A DNA stretch of 64,000 bases from DASUAS01 sp963720765 (GCA_963720765.1 CAVRGS010000003.1:248001-312000), one strand, 5' to 3'. Shown: positions 25,028 through 34,517, counted from the stretch's first letter. Notes: a model not told the origin generated them from the sequence alone. A program made the numbers and translations.

Positions 25028-25650
25028 GTGAGGAGACCCGTTGCCATGTCGACGAGGTTGGCCTTCCACTCGGCCTCGGGGAGGAGGCCGCGGCCGTCCT
25101 CGTCGTCGATGATGCGGGCACGCTCGGCCACCTGCAGCAGTACGAGGTCGAACGACGCCACCGCGCGCTCGCGCACCAGGTGCTCGGGGAGGTCGGGCAG
25201 CCCCTCGTGGATGAGCTCGGCCTGCGCGCGCACGGAGGCGAGCGAGGGAGGATCGGTGCCCTCGAGCAGGTGCTGACGCAGCGGCAGCCGGATCACGAAC
25301 TGGAACACCACGCGGATGTAGTCGCGCCCGTCGGGGGTGGTGAGCCACGCGCAGCTTCGGTCGACGAGCCCCTCCACCACTTCGCGGATGTCGTGCGGGC
25401 CGGCGCGGAGCTCGGCCTCGATGGTGGCGTGCTCCTCGTCGCTCAGGCGGTAGCGGTCGATGATCGCCTGCACCAGCTCCGGACGTCCGCCGAAGTGGTA
25501 GTGGAGCGCCGAGGCGTTGCGCTGGCCGGCGAGCTCGTTGATGTCGCGCAACGGCACGTCGAGACCCTGACGCGCGAACAGGTGCAGCGCGGCGCGAAGC
25601 AATTTGTCGCGAGTCGTCTCGGGCGACTGCACGGGGGCGACCTGAGCCAT
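25009..25650 (-). CDS. TetR-family transcriptional regulator
   Basis: 213 residues. HTH at ~15-60 (RDKLLRAALHLFARQGLDVPLRDINELAG then NASALHYHFGGR). The ligand domain is unassigned. It is divergent from the amidohydrolase gene, its most likely target. TAGATT ends 8 bases before the ATG. Confidence 0.85.
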   Translation of the reverse strand: MAQVAPVQSPETTRDKLLRAALHLFARQGLDVPLRDINELAGQRNASALHYHFGGRPELVQAIIDRYRLSDEEHATIEAELRAGPHDIREVVEGLVDRSCAWLTTPDGRDYIRVVFQFVIRLPLRQHLLEGTDPPSLASVRAQAELIHEGLPDLPEHLVRERAVASFDLVLLQVAERARIIDDEDGRGLLPEAEWKANLVDMATGLLTYAPNS

Positions 25651-25658
25651 CGGTGCCT

Positions 25659-25664
25659 AATCTA
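25659..25664 (-). promoter_or_regulatory. candidate -10 (TAGATT) for the TetR gene
   Basis: TAGATT on the minus strand, 8 bases before the ATG at 25650; it lies within CCTA-ATC-TAGG, a short inverted repeat. Confidence 0.4.
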
Positions 25665-25698
25665 GGGTCATGAGTTCGGCCACCCGGGGGAGCAACAC

Positions 25699-27027
25699 AT
25701 GTCGAAGGGCTATCTCGTCATCTCGGCCGACTGCCACGCCGGTCCCGACTCGCCGGTGTACCGCGAGTTCCTCGATCCGCAGTACCGGGAGCGCTTCGAC
25801 GACGAGCTGGCGGCACGCGACGCGCTGATGCAGCAGATGCGACGTGAGCGCTTCGGCACCGACGACGACGTCTTCGCCGGGAGCGAGGAATTCCAGGAGG
25901 AGTGGTTCGGCGAGGACGAGGACGGCAACAGCCTCCACGAGCTCGGACTGCGCGGCGGCTGGGACGCGAAGAAGCGCGACGAGGAGCTGTCGGCCGACGG
26001 CGTCACCGGCGAGGTCGTGTTCCCCGGCCCCGACGCGGTCACCGGCAAGATGGGCGCGCCGTTCGGCGCCGGCTTCGCCATCGACAGCACCGCCGACCCC
26101 GAGCTGGTGCTCGCCGGTGCACGTTCGTACAACCGCTGGGCCGCCGAGCTGTGTGGTCAGAGTCCGCAGCGCCGTGCCGGCCTGATCGTGGCGCCGATCC
26201 TCGGCGACATCGAGGGCGCCATTGCCGAGATCACGCGCGCGCACGGCGAAGGCCTGTGGGGCGGCGTGATCATCCCCGCGCAGTGGGGCGAGTACGCGTC
26301 GTACACCAACTACAAGTACGACCCGATCTGGGAGCTGTGCGCGTCGCTCGACCTCCCGGTGCACACGCACTCGGGTCCGGCGGCGCACGCCGACTACGGC
26401 GCGGTGCCGGGCGTGCTCGGGTTGTACGCGAGCGAGACGGTGTGGTGGACGTCGCGGCCGCTGTGGTTCCTGTTGTGGTCGGGCGTGTTCGAACGCTTCC
26501 CCGGGTTGAAGATGGCGGTCACCGAAGCGGGCTCGTACTGGGTGCCCGACCTGCTGTGGCGCTCCGACTCGCTCATCCTCAAGGACCAGGGTTCGCGCAA
26601 GCTCGACGACAGCGTGCGCGGGCTCCTCACGATGCTCCCGAGCGAGTACTTCGACCGCAACATCAAGATCGGGTCGTCGAACACCCGTCGCCGTGAGCTG
26701 GCGCGTCGCTACGAGATCGGCGTGGGCAACATCATGTGGGGCAACGACTTCCCCCACCCCGAGGGCACCTGGCCGTACACCAAGCGGATCCTCGGCGAGG
26801 CCTTCCACGACATCCCCGTCGACGAGACCGCGCAGATCCTCGGGCTCAACGCGGCCGAGTTCTACGGCTTCGACGTCGAAGCGCTGCAACCGATCGCCGA
26901 CGAGATCGGGCCCACGGTCGAGGACCTCGGCCAGACCGATCCCGCCGCGTTCGCCAAGTGGGACGATCTGCGCGCCGCCGGCCGCCACTGGATCACCGGG
27001 CGCGAGGCGGTGCCGGTCGCGCCGTAA
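25699..27027 (+). CDS. amidohydrolase family protein (amidohydrolase_2 / ACMSD-like)
   Basis: 442 residues. Metal-ligand motifs: ISADCHAG (D-x-H near the N-terminus), HTHSGPAAH, and GNDFPHPEG near the C-terminus. The family covers decarboxylases and hydrolases of aromatic or cyclic compounds; the substrate is unknown. GGGGGAG lies 7 bases before the ATG. It starts the amidohydrolase-SDR-membrane protein run. Confidence 0.82.
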   Translation: MSKGYLVISADCHAGPDSPVYREFLDPQYRERFDDELAARDALMQQMRRERFGTDDDVFAGSEEFQEEWFGEDEDGNSLHELGLRGGWDAKKRDEELSADGVTGEVVFPGPDAVTGKMGAPFGAGFAIDSTADPELVLAGARSYNRWAAELCGQSPQRRAGLIVAPILGDIEGAIAEITRAHGEGLWGGVIIPAQWGEYASYTNYKYDPIWELCASLDLPVHTHSGPAAHADYGAVPGVLGLYASETVWWTSRPLWFLLWSGVFERFPGLKMAVTEAGSYWVPDLLWRSDSLILKDQGSRKLDDSVRGLLTMLPSEYFDRNIKIGSSNTRRRELARRYEIGVGNIMWGNDFPHPEGTWPYTKRILGEAFHDIPVDETAQILGLNAAEFYGFDVEALQPIADEIGPTVEDLGQTDPAAFAKWDDLRAAGRHWITGREAVPVAP

Positions 27028-27030
27028 TCT
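27025..27030 (+). promoter_or_regulatory. candidate -10 (TAATCT) for the SDR gene
   Basis: TAATCT overlapping the amidohydrolase stop codon (TAA), 8 bases before the ATG at 27039. Confidence 0.4.
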
Positions 27031-27038
27031 GCCCGCCG

Positions 27039-27782
27039 ATGTCATTGGACGGGAAGGTCGCAATCGTCACGGGCGCGGGGCAGGGGATCGGACGCGGAAT
27101 CGCGCTCGGGTTGGCCGATGCGGGCGCCGCCGTGGCGATCCTCGAGCGCGACGCCGACACCGGCGCGCGCACGGTCGCCGAGATCGGCGAACGGGGCGGC
27201 GACGCGCTCACGGTGCCGGGTGACGTGCGCGAGCGGGCCAACTGCGAACTGGTCGTTGCCCGGGCGGTCGAGACGTTCGGCGGTGTCGACGTCCTGGTGA
27301 ACAACGCGCAGCAGGTGCCGATGGGGCCGCTCGACTCGTGCACCGACGACGACCTGTACACCGCGTGGGAGTCGGGCACGCTGGCCGCGTTCCGGCTCAT
27401 GCAGTTGTGCCACCCGCTCATGGTCGAGCGAGGTGGTGGCGCGATCGTGAACCTCGCGTCGGGTGCCGGGACCGAGGGGCTCGTCGGCCTCGGCGCGTAC
27501 GCCGTCGCCAAGGAGGGGATCCGCGCGCTCACCAAGGTGGCGATGCGCGAGTGGGGACCCGACGGCGTGCGGGTCAACACCGTCTGCCCGTGGGCGCGCA
27601 CCGACTACTGGGACGACCTCACCGAGCGCGAGCAGCAGGCGCGCGTGCGCCACAACCCGCTGCGCCGGATCGGCGAGCCCGAGGAGATCGCGTCGGTGGT
27701 GGTCTTCCTCGCCAGTGACGCCGGCGCGTACGTCACCGGCCAGACCATCCACGTCGACGGCGGCAACATGGGGTTCCGATGA
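27039..27782 (+). CDS. short-chain dehydrogenase/reductase
   Basis: 247 residues, classical SDR. Cofactor motif TGAGQGIGRG; NNAQ in place of NNAG; catalytic Ser in NLASGAG and YAVAK. The C-terminal VTGQTIHVDGGNMG is typical of 3-oxoacyl reductase-like members. The substrate is unknown. 11 bases after the amidohydrolase; its stop overlaps the next start by 4 bases. Confidence 0.87.
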   Translation: MSLDGKVAIVTGAGQGIGRGIALGLADAGAAVAILERDADTGARTVAEIGERGGDALTVPGDVRERANCELVVARAVETFGGVDVLVNNAQQVPMGPLDSCTDDDLYTAWESGTLAAFRLMQLCHPLMVERGGGAIVNLASGAGTEGLVGLGAYAVAKEGIRALTKVAMREWGPDGVRVNTVCPWARTDYWDDLTEREQQARVRHNPLRRIGEPEEIASVVVFLASDAGAYVTGQTIHVDGGNMGFR

Positions 27783-28291
27783 CCGCATACGACCCGGCGC
27801 CGTGGAACGACTTCGCGGTGGCGCAGCTCGGCGCGTCGGCCGCACTGCTCGGGCTCGTGTTCGTCGGCATGTCGATCAACCTCAAGGAGTTCGTAGGCAC
27901 GCGGCTGCTCGTCAATCGCGCGCTCGAGGCGATCGTGTTGCTCGCCAGTGTGCTCATCACCGCGACCGCCGTGCTGACGCCCGGACAGTCACGCGAAGCG
28001 TGTGGCATCGAGCTCGTGCTCGTCGGCGTGCTCGCGGGAGCGGCGGTGTTGGGGCTCCAGCGCGGTGTCGCGCGCGACCTCGTCGCACGCGGAGATCGAG
28101 GACCGACCCGAGCGTCGATCGTCACCAGGCGGGTCGTCGGGCTCGGCAGCGCGCTGCTCATCGTCGTCGCGGGGGTGCTGCTGCTCGCCGAGGTCGGGGG
28201 CGGCCTCTACTGGTGGCCGGTCGCCATCGTCGTCGGCTACCTGGGTGCGCTCGTCAACGCCTGGGTCCTCCTGGTCGAGATCCTCCGCTGA
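27779..28291 (+). CDS. hypothetical membrane protein
   Basis: 170 residues with four to five hydrophobic segments (GASAALLGLVFVGMSI, ALEAIVLLASVLITATAVL, LVLVGVLAGAAVLGL, GLGSALLIVVAGVLLLAEV, WWPVAIVVGYLGALVNAWV). No recognised domain. ATGA overlap with the SDR gene suggests co-expression. Confidence 0.65.
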   Translation: MTAYDPAPWNDFAVAQLGASAALLGLVFVGMSINLKEFVGTRLLVNRALEAIVLLASVLITATAVLTPGQSREACGIELVLVGVLAGAAVLGLQRGVARDLVARGDRGPTRASIVTRRVVGLGSALLIVVAGVLLLAEVGGGLYWWPVAIVVGYLGALVNAWVLLVEILR

Positions 28292-28303
28292 ACGGTGGGT
28301 GGG

Positions 28304-29479
28304 TCAGGTGCGGAAGCGCCAGGCGAGGTGGTCGCGGCGGGCGTGGAGCTCGGCACGGCGTTGGTCGGGGGTGACCACGGGCTCGTCGGCGGGCAGCGCG
28401 GCGCGCACGTCGGCCAGCTTCACCACGCGTGCGACGGGTGACGGCGGGTCGCCCCCAGGCCAGAACCACCGGAGCGTCAACAGCGCCTCGCGGCGGCCCT
28501 CGGTGTCGAGCCAGTTGGCGACGCCGGGGTCGTCGTGGGCGACGACCACCCGGATGCGACCGTCGTCGCTGATGCGGGTCTGGGTGTGGTTGCGGGTGGT
28601 GACGCGGCTCCCGAACTCGAGCGCCTCCCACCACGCGAGCGAGTAGAGGTGGAAGCTCCAGTAACGGCTGTCGGGGATGTCGCTCTCGACGACCAGCACT
28701 TCGTCGGGCGCGAGGTCGAAGAAGCAGAACGCGTACTTGGCGGCGGCAAGGCCGCGCTTCACGTCGTAGCCGCCGCCGAACACGTTGTCGGTCTGCTCGG
28801 CGCGCGCGTCGAGCATGTACTGGTTCCAGTACGTGAGCGAGCGGTGCAGGTGCGTCGCGGCTTCGTCGAGTCCGAACGCGAGGCTCTTCGAGGTGAAGGG
28901 CGCCCCTGGGCCGTCGGCGTCGAGGCACTCGATGGTGAACGTCGCCGGCTCGCGGGGTTGCCAGTCGAAGTAGTACTCACGGATCGACACCGACAATGCA
29001 CCGTCGGGGAGCGGCACGCGGTTCGGCTCGTCGCCCTCGCCGCCGAGGAGGATCTCGAAGTCGTCGCCGGGCCCGAGTCCGAGGTCGTGCCCGCTCAGCT
29101 CCGCGATCGTGCCGTTGTTCTCCATGTGCATGAAGTTCCGACGGATCGCGAGGATGAAGTCCTCGCACGAGTGCATGCGTCCGACGATGCGGTAGGTGTG
29201 CGACGGGTGCACGCGCGCGTGGCGGTAGATGTTGTCGGCGTTCGGGCCACCCCACTGCAACACGAGGTCGTTCTGCCGCTGGAACATCGGCGCGCGCGGA
29301 TCCTGGTGCGCGAGCGACCACTCCATCCAGCACACGGCCTGCAGGGCGAGGTGACGCAGTCCTTCGAGGTCGTCCGCCGGCGTGGCGGGGAAGGGCGCCG
29401 TGGTGATCGTGCGCCCCAGCTCACCGAGCTGGTCGACGAATGCCTGCCAACGCTCCCGATCGCTCGTGCCGTCGCTCAC
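28304..29479 (-). CDS. DUF1214-like protein
   Basis: 391 residues. The C-terminal part (YWSFHLYSLAWWEALEFG ... NHTQTRISDDGRIRVVVAHDD ... NWLDTEGRREALLTLRWFWP) fits the DUF1214 pattern. The N-terminal part is unassigned. Neither has a known activity. GTG start overlapping the sulfotransferase stop by 4 bases, so it is the last gene of the phosphotransferase-sulfotransferase-DUF1214 operon. Confidence 0.65.
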   Translation of the reverse strand: MSDGTSDRERWQAFVDQLGELGRTITTAPFPATPADDLEGLRHLALQAVCWMEWSLAHQDPRAPMFQRQNDLVLQWGGPNADNIYRHARVHPSHTYRIVGRMHSCEDFILAIRRNFMHMENNGTIAELSGHDLGLGPGDDFEILLGGEGDEPNRVPLPDGALSVSIREYYFDWQPREPATFTIECLDADGPGAPFTSKSLAFGLDEAATHLHRSLTYWNQYMLDARAEQTDNVFGGGYDVKRGLAAAKYAFCFFDLAPDEVLVVESDIPDSRYWSFHLYSLAWWEALEFGSRVTTRNHTQTRISDDGRIRVVVAHDDPGVANWLDTEGRREALLTLRWFWPGGDPPSPVARVVKLADVRAALPADEPVVTPDQRRAELHARRDHLAWRFRT

Positions 29480-30746
29480 GAGATCGTCTCCTCGGGCACC
29501 GAGAAGTGCCGCTGGTAGCGGGCGAACCGCTCGCGCTCGACGGCGGGGTCGAGTGCGAGGTCGGCGAACGCGTATTCGTGCTTCCCGTGCTGGTCCTTGG
29601 GCCGACCCGCCAGATATGCGCGCATGGCGTCGGCGGTCGCGGGCGTGAGCGACGTGCCCAGCGCGCGGTACAGCTCGCCGATCACGCCGATCTGGTCCTG
29701 CACGAAGTCCGCGTAGTGCACGTGGTGCACGTGCGCAGGATCGAGGGTGCCGTCGGTCGACGCGGTGGTGAGATCGTCGAGCGCAGTGGTCCACAGGTCC
29801 TCGTGGTAGCGGCCGATCTCGACGAAGTCGACCCGATCGCTGTGCGCCCATCGCAGTGTGGCGACGAGGCTGGTGAGCGACGCGAGCACGGTCAGCGGAT
29901 CGCGGTGCGTGATCGCGAGGCGCACGTCGGGGTACACCGCGAGCAGCGTCGGCAGCGCGCTCACGTGGACGGGCGACTTCAGCACCCAGTGCACGTTGCG
30001 CGACCGGCGTTGCAACACCTGCAGGACCAACCGGTGCATGTCGTACGCGGGCCGGAGGTCGCAGCGCTCGTACCACTCGACGTACGACGGCACGTGGTAC
30101 CGGGCGGTGAACTCCTCCGACCGGAACGCGAACGACATCGCCGACAGGCACTCCTTGTGCATGCGGCCGCGGTACACGTGGATGGCGTCGAGCTCACCGG
30201 CCACCTGACCCGGCAGCCGCAGCTCGCGGTCGGCCAGCGGGATGCGGGCGTCGGCGGCGAACTCCTCGGGATCGGGCGACGGGCGGCGGCACCGGACGCA
30301 GCAGCTCCCAGCCCTCCGGGCACGCGCGACGCCGGGTCCTGCGCCAGCATGGCGTGGAGGATCGTGGTGCCGGTGCGGGGCGCGCCGGTGACGAACCACG
30401 GGGCGCGGATCTCCTCGTCGACGACGCCGGGATCGCCACGGACGAACTCGGTGAGCTGCAGGCGCACCTCGAGGAAGCGCAGCAGGAACCGCCGCGTCAT
30501 CCACCGACCGATGACGGTCAGGTCGGCTTCGTGCTCGAGCGCGCGGAGGAGCACGTCGAGTGGTTCGAGGAAGTCGTCACCGCCGAAGTCGGCCATCCCG
30601 CGGTCGGCGACGCCGAGCGTCGCCCGCGCCTCCGCCAGCAGAGCGTCGCGTGCGAACGGCAGCTCCGCCACCTCGGCGATGGGAAGGATGTCGCCGGCGT
30701 TCACGGCCTGCACCCATTCCGGTCGAGCCGGCGGGGTCCAGGTCAC
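29476..30746 (-). CDS. sulfotransferase family protein (two apparent +1 frameshifts)
   Basis: Reads as three frames that join into one protein. Part one ends WFVTGAPRTGTTILHAMLAQ, the 5'-PAPS loop, then DPASRVP. A shift near 30316 continues as EGWELLRPVPPP, and a shift near 30280 continues as SPDPEEFAADARIPLADREL to the end. The 3'-phosphate motif YPDVRLAITHRDPLTVLAS lies in the last part. Each junction needs removal of one base. The repaired protein is ~422 residues. It would transfer sulfate from PAPS to a lipid or other acceptor. Confidence 0.75.
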
Positions 30747-30767
30747 AGCGCTCTCATCTGGTCGTCG

Positions 30768-31871
30768 TCACTTCGCCTCGGCGCGTTCGACCATCTCCTC
30801 GAGCAGGTCGCGGAACATGATCACGTCGTCGAGGTCGTCGGGCTGCTCGGCGTCGCCGTACGCGACCGAACGCAGGGTCGTGCGGATCGACACGATGGCG
30901 AACCGCTGCGCGGCGAACATCTCGTACCACTCGAGGTCGTGCAGCTCGCGTCCCGACTCCTCCAGATAGATCTCCGCGACCTGCTCGCGTTGCAGGAACC
31001 CTTCGAGGCACGGCATCTCGTAGCGCTGGGTGAGGTCTTCGAAGAAGCGGTGCATGAAGATCATCCACGCCACGTCGACCTCGGCCGGCCCGAGCGCCGC
31101 CATCTCCCAGTCGAGGACGGCCGCGGGCGCGAAGTCGTGGAACATCATGTTGCCGATGCGACTGTCGCCCCAGTTGAGGACGGTCGGACCCTCCACCGGA
31201 CGCGTCTTGTCGAGCGCGGCGAAGGTGCGCTCGATGAGCGGCACCGTCTCGCCGTCGCGCGCCCAGTCGTAGTACCAGCGTTGGTACTCGAGGTGTTGGT
31301 CGAGCGCTCCCGTGCCGAACTTCGGTCGGTCGAGGAACGCGAGGTCGTGGGTCTCGGGGGTGAGCGCGTGCAGCCGCGCGAGCACGCGCACCGACTCGCG
31401 CTCGAGCTTGCGTTGCTCGGCCTCGGATCCTTCGAACAGCCATCCCGCCATGGTGTACGGCGGGATGTCCGACGGCACGATCCCGTCGACCCGACGCATC
31501 AGCAGGAACGGCGAGCCGAGCCAACTGTCGTCGGTCTCGTGCGTGAGCACCTCGGGCACCGGCACCTCGGTGTGCGCGGCGACCGTCTGCATCACGCGCA
31601 TCTGGAGCTCGAGGTCGTACTCCGGGAACACCGGGAACTGCTGCGACGCCAGCGGCGCGAGGCGGGCGACGAAGCGCTCTGAGGGTCCGTCGGCCGGCTG
31701 GATGGTGAACAGCAGCGTCTCGCTCGACATGCCGCTGCCCTCGGGCGCGGTCACGTCGGTGACGGTCGCGCCCGGCGTCTGGTGAGCGTTCCACCATGCG
31801 GCGATGCGGTCGGCCATCGCGCTCGGATCGCTGCGCCACGGCGTCGAGAGGACAGGCTCCTCAGTGGTCAT
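30768..31871 (-). CDS. phosphotransferase family protein (APH/ACAD10-like kinase fold)
   Basis: 367 residues of the aminoglycoside-phosphotransferase-like fold. The catalytic loop is LNWGDSRIGNMMF (the usual HGD reads WGD, with Asp and Asn kept), followed by AVLDWEMAALG. Relatives phosphorylate hydroxyacyl-CoAs or small alcohols. GGGGG lies 4 bases before the ATG at 31871; another ATG is adjacent. First gene of the operon with the sulfotransferase and DUF1214. Confidence 0.75.
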   Translation of the reverse strand: MTTEEPVLSTPWRSDPSAMADRIAAWWNAHQTPGATVTDVTAPEGSGMSSETLLFTIQPADGPSERFVARLAPLASQQFPVFPEYDLELQMRVMQTVAAHTEVPVPEVLTHETDDSWLGSPFLLMRRVDGIVPSDIPPYTMAGWLFEGSEAEQRKLERESVRVLARLHALTPETHDLAFLDRPKFGTGALDQHLEYQRWYYDWARDGETVPLIERTFAALDKTRPVEGPTVLNWGDSRIGNMMFHDFAPAAVLDWEMAALGPAEVDVAWMIFMHRFFEDLTQRYEMPCLEGFLQREQVAEIYLEESGRELHDLEWYEMFAAQRFAIVSIRTTLRSVAYGDAEQPDDLDDVIMFRDLLEEMVERAEAK

Positions 31872-31925
31872 CATTCCCCCGGTGTCTGACAAGTGCGACG
31901 TGCGGGCGCCAGTCTGGCACCTCGG

Positions 31926-31931
31926 TAACCT
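31926..31931 (+). promoter_or_regulatory. candidate -10 (TAACCT) for the cupin gene
   Basis: TAACCT, 8 bases before the ATG at 31940. The short palindrome GCCAG-T-CTGGC (31908-31918) lies upstream, between this and the divergent phosphotransferase gene. Confidence 0.4.
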
Positions 31932-31939
31932 CGTCGGTC

Positions 31940-32467
31940 ATGCGCAGGGTGGTCACCGGTACCGATGCCGACGGATCGTCGGTCTTCGTCGACGACGACG
32001 AGGTCGCGCCGCTCACGGTGCAGCTGATGCCGGGCGCGTCGATGGTGAAGGTCTGGGGGTCTGACGAGCCGGTCGTGCTTCCGGTCGACGGCAGCCAGCC
32101 CGCGGCACCGCAGTACTTGCCGCCGCCGACCGGCTTCCGGTTCGTGGTGGTGACCCTCGGGCCGAAGGGCGCGACGGTCCCCGCCAACCTCGACATGACG
32201 GCCGCGACGGCCGAGATGGAGGAGAAGCTGCCCGGCCTCGCCGCGCTGATGGAGCCCGATCACCCGGGCGCGCACACGACCGACTCGGTCGACTGGAACG
32301 TGATCATCTCGGGCGAGGTGTGGCTCGAGCTCGACCACGGCGAGCGGAAGCTGCTGCGCACCGGCGACTGCGTCGTCGTCAACGGCACCCGTCACTCGTG
32401 GCACAACGAGTCCGACCAGCCGTGCACCATGATCAGCGCGGTCATCGGCGCGGCACGTTCCGCGTGA
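31940..32467 (+). CDS. cupin domain protein
   Basis: 175 residues. The cupin signature is in the second half: VDWNVIISGEVWLELDHGE, then LRTGDCVVVNGTRHSWHNES. The usual first-motif histidines are not conserved, so metal binding is doubtful. The function is unknown; similar proteins bind small ligands. Stop overlaps the next start by 4 bases. Confidence 0.72.
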   Translation: MRRVVTGTDADGSSVFVDDDEVAPLTVQLMPGASMVKVWGSDEPVVLPVDGSQPAAPQYLPPPTGFRFVVVTLGPKGATVPANLDMTAATAEMEEKLPGLAALMEPDHPGAHTTDSVDWNVIISGEVWLELDHGERKLLRTGDCVVVNGTRHSWHNESDQPCTMISAVIGAARSA

Positions 32468-33424
32468 TCCGCCGTCCGCGCCGTCTCGCCGTCGCGGCGG
32501 CCGCGCTCGCCGTGGCTGCGCTCGCGTCGGCGTGCCTGCCCCCGCCAGGGCCGGCGAAGCCACCGGTGCTCGGCGCCGCGTGCGCGCACACCCTGGTGGG
32601 GTCGACACCCGGCATCGTCCTGTCCACCGCGCTCGAGGAAGCGTCCGGGGTCGCCGCCAGCCGCCGTGTCGACGACGTGTGGTGGGTGCACAACGACTCC
32701 GGCGACAGCGCGCGCGTCTTCGCGATCCGCACCACCGGCCAGACGCTCGGCGAGTACGTGCTGTCGGGCGCGTCGGCGATCGACTGGGAGGACATCGCGG
32801 TGGGCCCGGGTCCCGTGAGCGGAGTGTCCTACCTCTACGTCGGCGACATCGGCGACAACGCCAAGTCGCGCGCGTCGGTGCAGGTGTACCGGGTGCCGGA
32901 GCCGCTCGTGAACCCGGCGTCACCCCTGTCGACGCCGCAGACGTTGTCCGACGTCACCGCCATCGACCTGCAGTACCCCGACGGTGCGCACGACGCCGAG
33001 GGGTTGTTCGTGGATCCCACCACCCGCGACGTGTTCGTCGTCACCAAGGACCTCGGCGGCGGTGTCGCCGGCGTGTACCGCGCCCAGGCCCCGACCACGG
33101 GTACGACCATCACGATGAGCAAGGTGGCGACGGTGTCGCTCGGCGCGCTGCAGGGTGTGACCGGCGCCGACATCACGCCCGCTGGCGACGTGATCGCGCT
33201 GCGCACGCTCTCTGGGCGTGTTCCTCTACCCGCGTACGAGCGGCGCGACGGTCGCGCAGGCGTTCTCGCAGAGCGCGTGCGCCGGCGCGGCTCCCCCGAT
33301 CAACGGAGGGTGGCCACTTTCCGAACCACAGGGTGAGGCGCTCGGCTTCACGCGCGATGGACGCGGCTACGTGACGTTGAGCGAAGGCGCGCACCCGCCG
33401 GTGCACCGCTTCGTCGCGCCCTGA
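32464..33424 (+). CDS. secreted lipoprotein, beta-propeller-like (apparent +1 frameshift near 33213)
   Basis: GTG start; signal sequence RRPRRLAVAAAALAVAALA followed by a lipobox (LASAC). The body has repeated short strands such as VWWVHNDSGDSARVFAI and YLYVGDIGDNAKSR, which suggest a propeller; the function is unknown. At DVIALRTLSG the frame runs into arginine-rich sequence. One base less at 33211-33216 restores GVFLYPRTSGATVAQAF and a natural end HRFVAP at 33424. The end overlaps the convergent gene by 58 bases. Confidence 0.65.
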
Positions 33425-34476
33425 ACCTGCCGCTGCACCGACCGCTGGAATGGTGCTGGCGCCCGCACGAAGCGGCCACCGTAGGAACTCGGGTCGACGG
33501 CCAACGCCACTGGGTCGTTGACGCTGTACGCGATCGACCATCCGGCGGTTCCGAGATCGACGGCTCGAGCGTCGTACGCGAACTGACCGGGGTTCGTGAC
33601 CGCGGTCGCGACGGTCCCGACCGGATGCCACGGTCCCTGCGGCGCGGTGGCGCTCCAGCCCGCGATGGTCGGGTCGGGGAGGGGTGACTCGAACGCAACC
33701 GCGACGTAGCCGGTCGGCGTCGGCGTGACGAATGCCGGCATCGTCGGGGTGGTACCGGCGAACGTCATCGGCACGAGTGCAGCCCGGTCACCCCACGTCC
33801 CGCCGGTCCAGAACTGCCACGGACCGCTGGTGACGCGGTCGAAGCGGACACGCGCGACGTACTGCGCGTCGGTGCCCGTGCCGTACACGTAGACCCAGCC
33901 GCGGTCGTGGACGGCTCCGGTGCCCCACCGGATGCCGGCGGGCTCGCTGAACGGCAGCGCCACGCGGCCGCTCAGCGTCAGCGACGGGAGGTCGAACGTG
34001 GCCAGTGCGGTGCTGACGACCTGGAACCCGAAGCCCGGTGGGCCCTCGGCTTCCACCACCTCGGTGCAGAACACGACGAGCTGGTCGCCGCGTGCGACGC
34101 CCGCGCTCTGCCAGCACGCGCGCCCTTCGACCGACGGCACCAGGTCATCGCGCGCTTCGGCGTTGCCACCCATCACCGGGGTGAAGCACCGCCCTCGCTG
34201 CACCACGATGCTGTTGTGCACGAACCTCGCGCCCGCGGCGGGGTCGGCAGCTGGTGGCGCGACCAGCGTGTCGGACATGAGCCAGGCGGTGCGCCCGTCG
34301 GGCAGCGACACCGGTACGTAGCCGTCGGCGGTCGACCAGCCGGCGCCGAACCCGGCCAACGCGGTGAACGCGGCCTGCTGGGCGGCCACCGTCGGGGGTG
34401 CACCCGCACACGGGTCGGGCGTCGCCGCCGACGCGGAGACCGGGAGCAGAGCGATCGTCACCACGATCGCGGTCAT
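33367..34476 (-). CDS. secreted protein of unknown function (possible DUF4185-like propeller)
   Basis: 369 residues from the ATG at 34476; signal peptide MTAIVVTIALLPVSASA-ATPD. The mature part (WLMSDTLVAPP, FVHNSIVVQRG, GIRWGTGAVHDRGWVYVYG) looks like a five-bladed propeller of glycosidase-like type, but no active site is certain. The n-region before the hydrophobic core lacks basic residues. Codons upstream would add VRRLLVSI, beginning with ATC, 8 bases after TAGAGT. The true start is thus uncertain. Confidence 0.55.
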   Translation of the reverse strand: MTAIVVTIALLPVSASAATPDPCAGAPPTVAAQQAAFTALAGFGAGWSTADGYVPVSLPDGRTAWLMSDTLVAPPAADPAAGARFVHNSIVVQRGRCFTPVMGGNAEARDDLVPSVEGRACWQSAGVARGDQLVVFCTEVVEAEGPPGFGFQVVSTALATFDLPSLTLSGRVALPFSEPAGIRWGTGAVHDRGWVYVYGTGTDAQYVARVRFDRVTSGPWQFWTGGTWGDRAALVPMTFAGTTPTMPAFVTPTPTGYVAVAFESPLPDPTIAGWSATAPQGPWHPVGTVATAVTNPGQFAYDARAVDLGTAGWSIAYSVNDPVALAVDPSSYGGRFVRAPAPFQRSVQRQVQGATKRCTGGCAPSLNVT

Positions 34477-34511
34477 GATCGAGACGAGCAGGCGACGGAC
34501 GATGGCGCCCG

Positions 34512-34517
34512 ACTCTA
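34512..34517 (-). promoter_or_regulatory. candidate -10 (TAGAGT) upstream of an in-frame ATC codon
   Basis: TAGAGT ends 8 bases before the in-frame ATC at 34503-34501, the spacing seen for leaderless starts elsewhere in the window. Confidence 0.3.
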
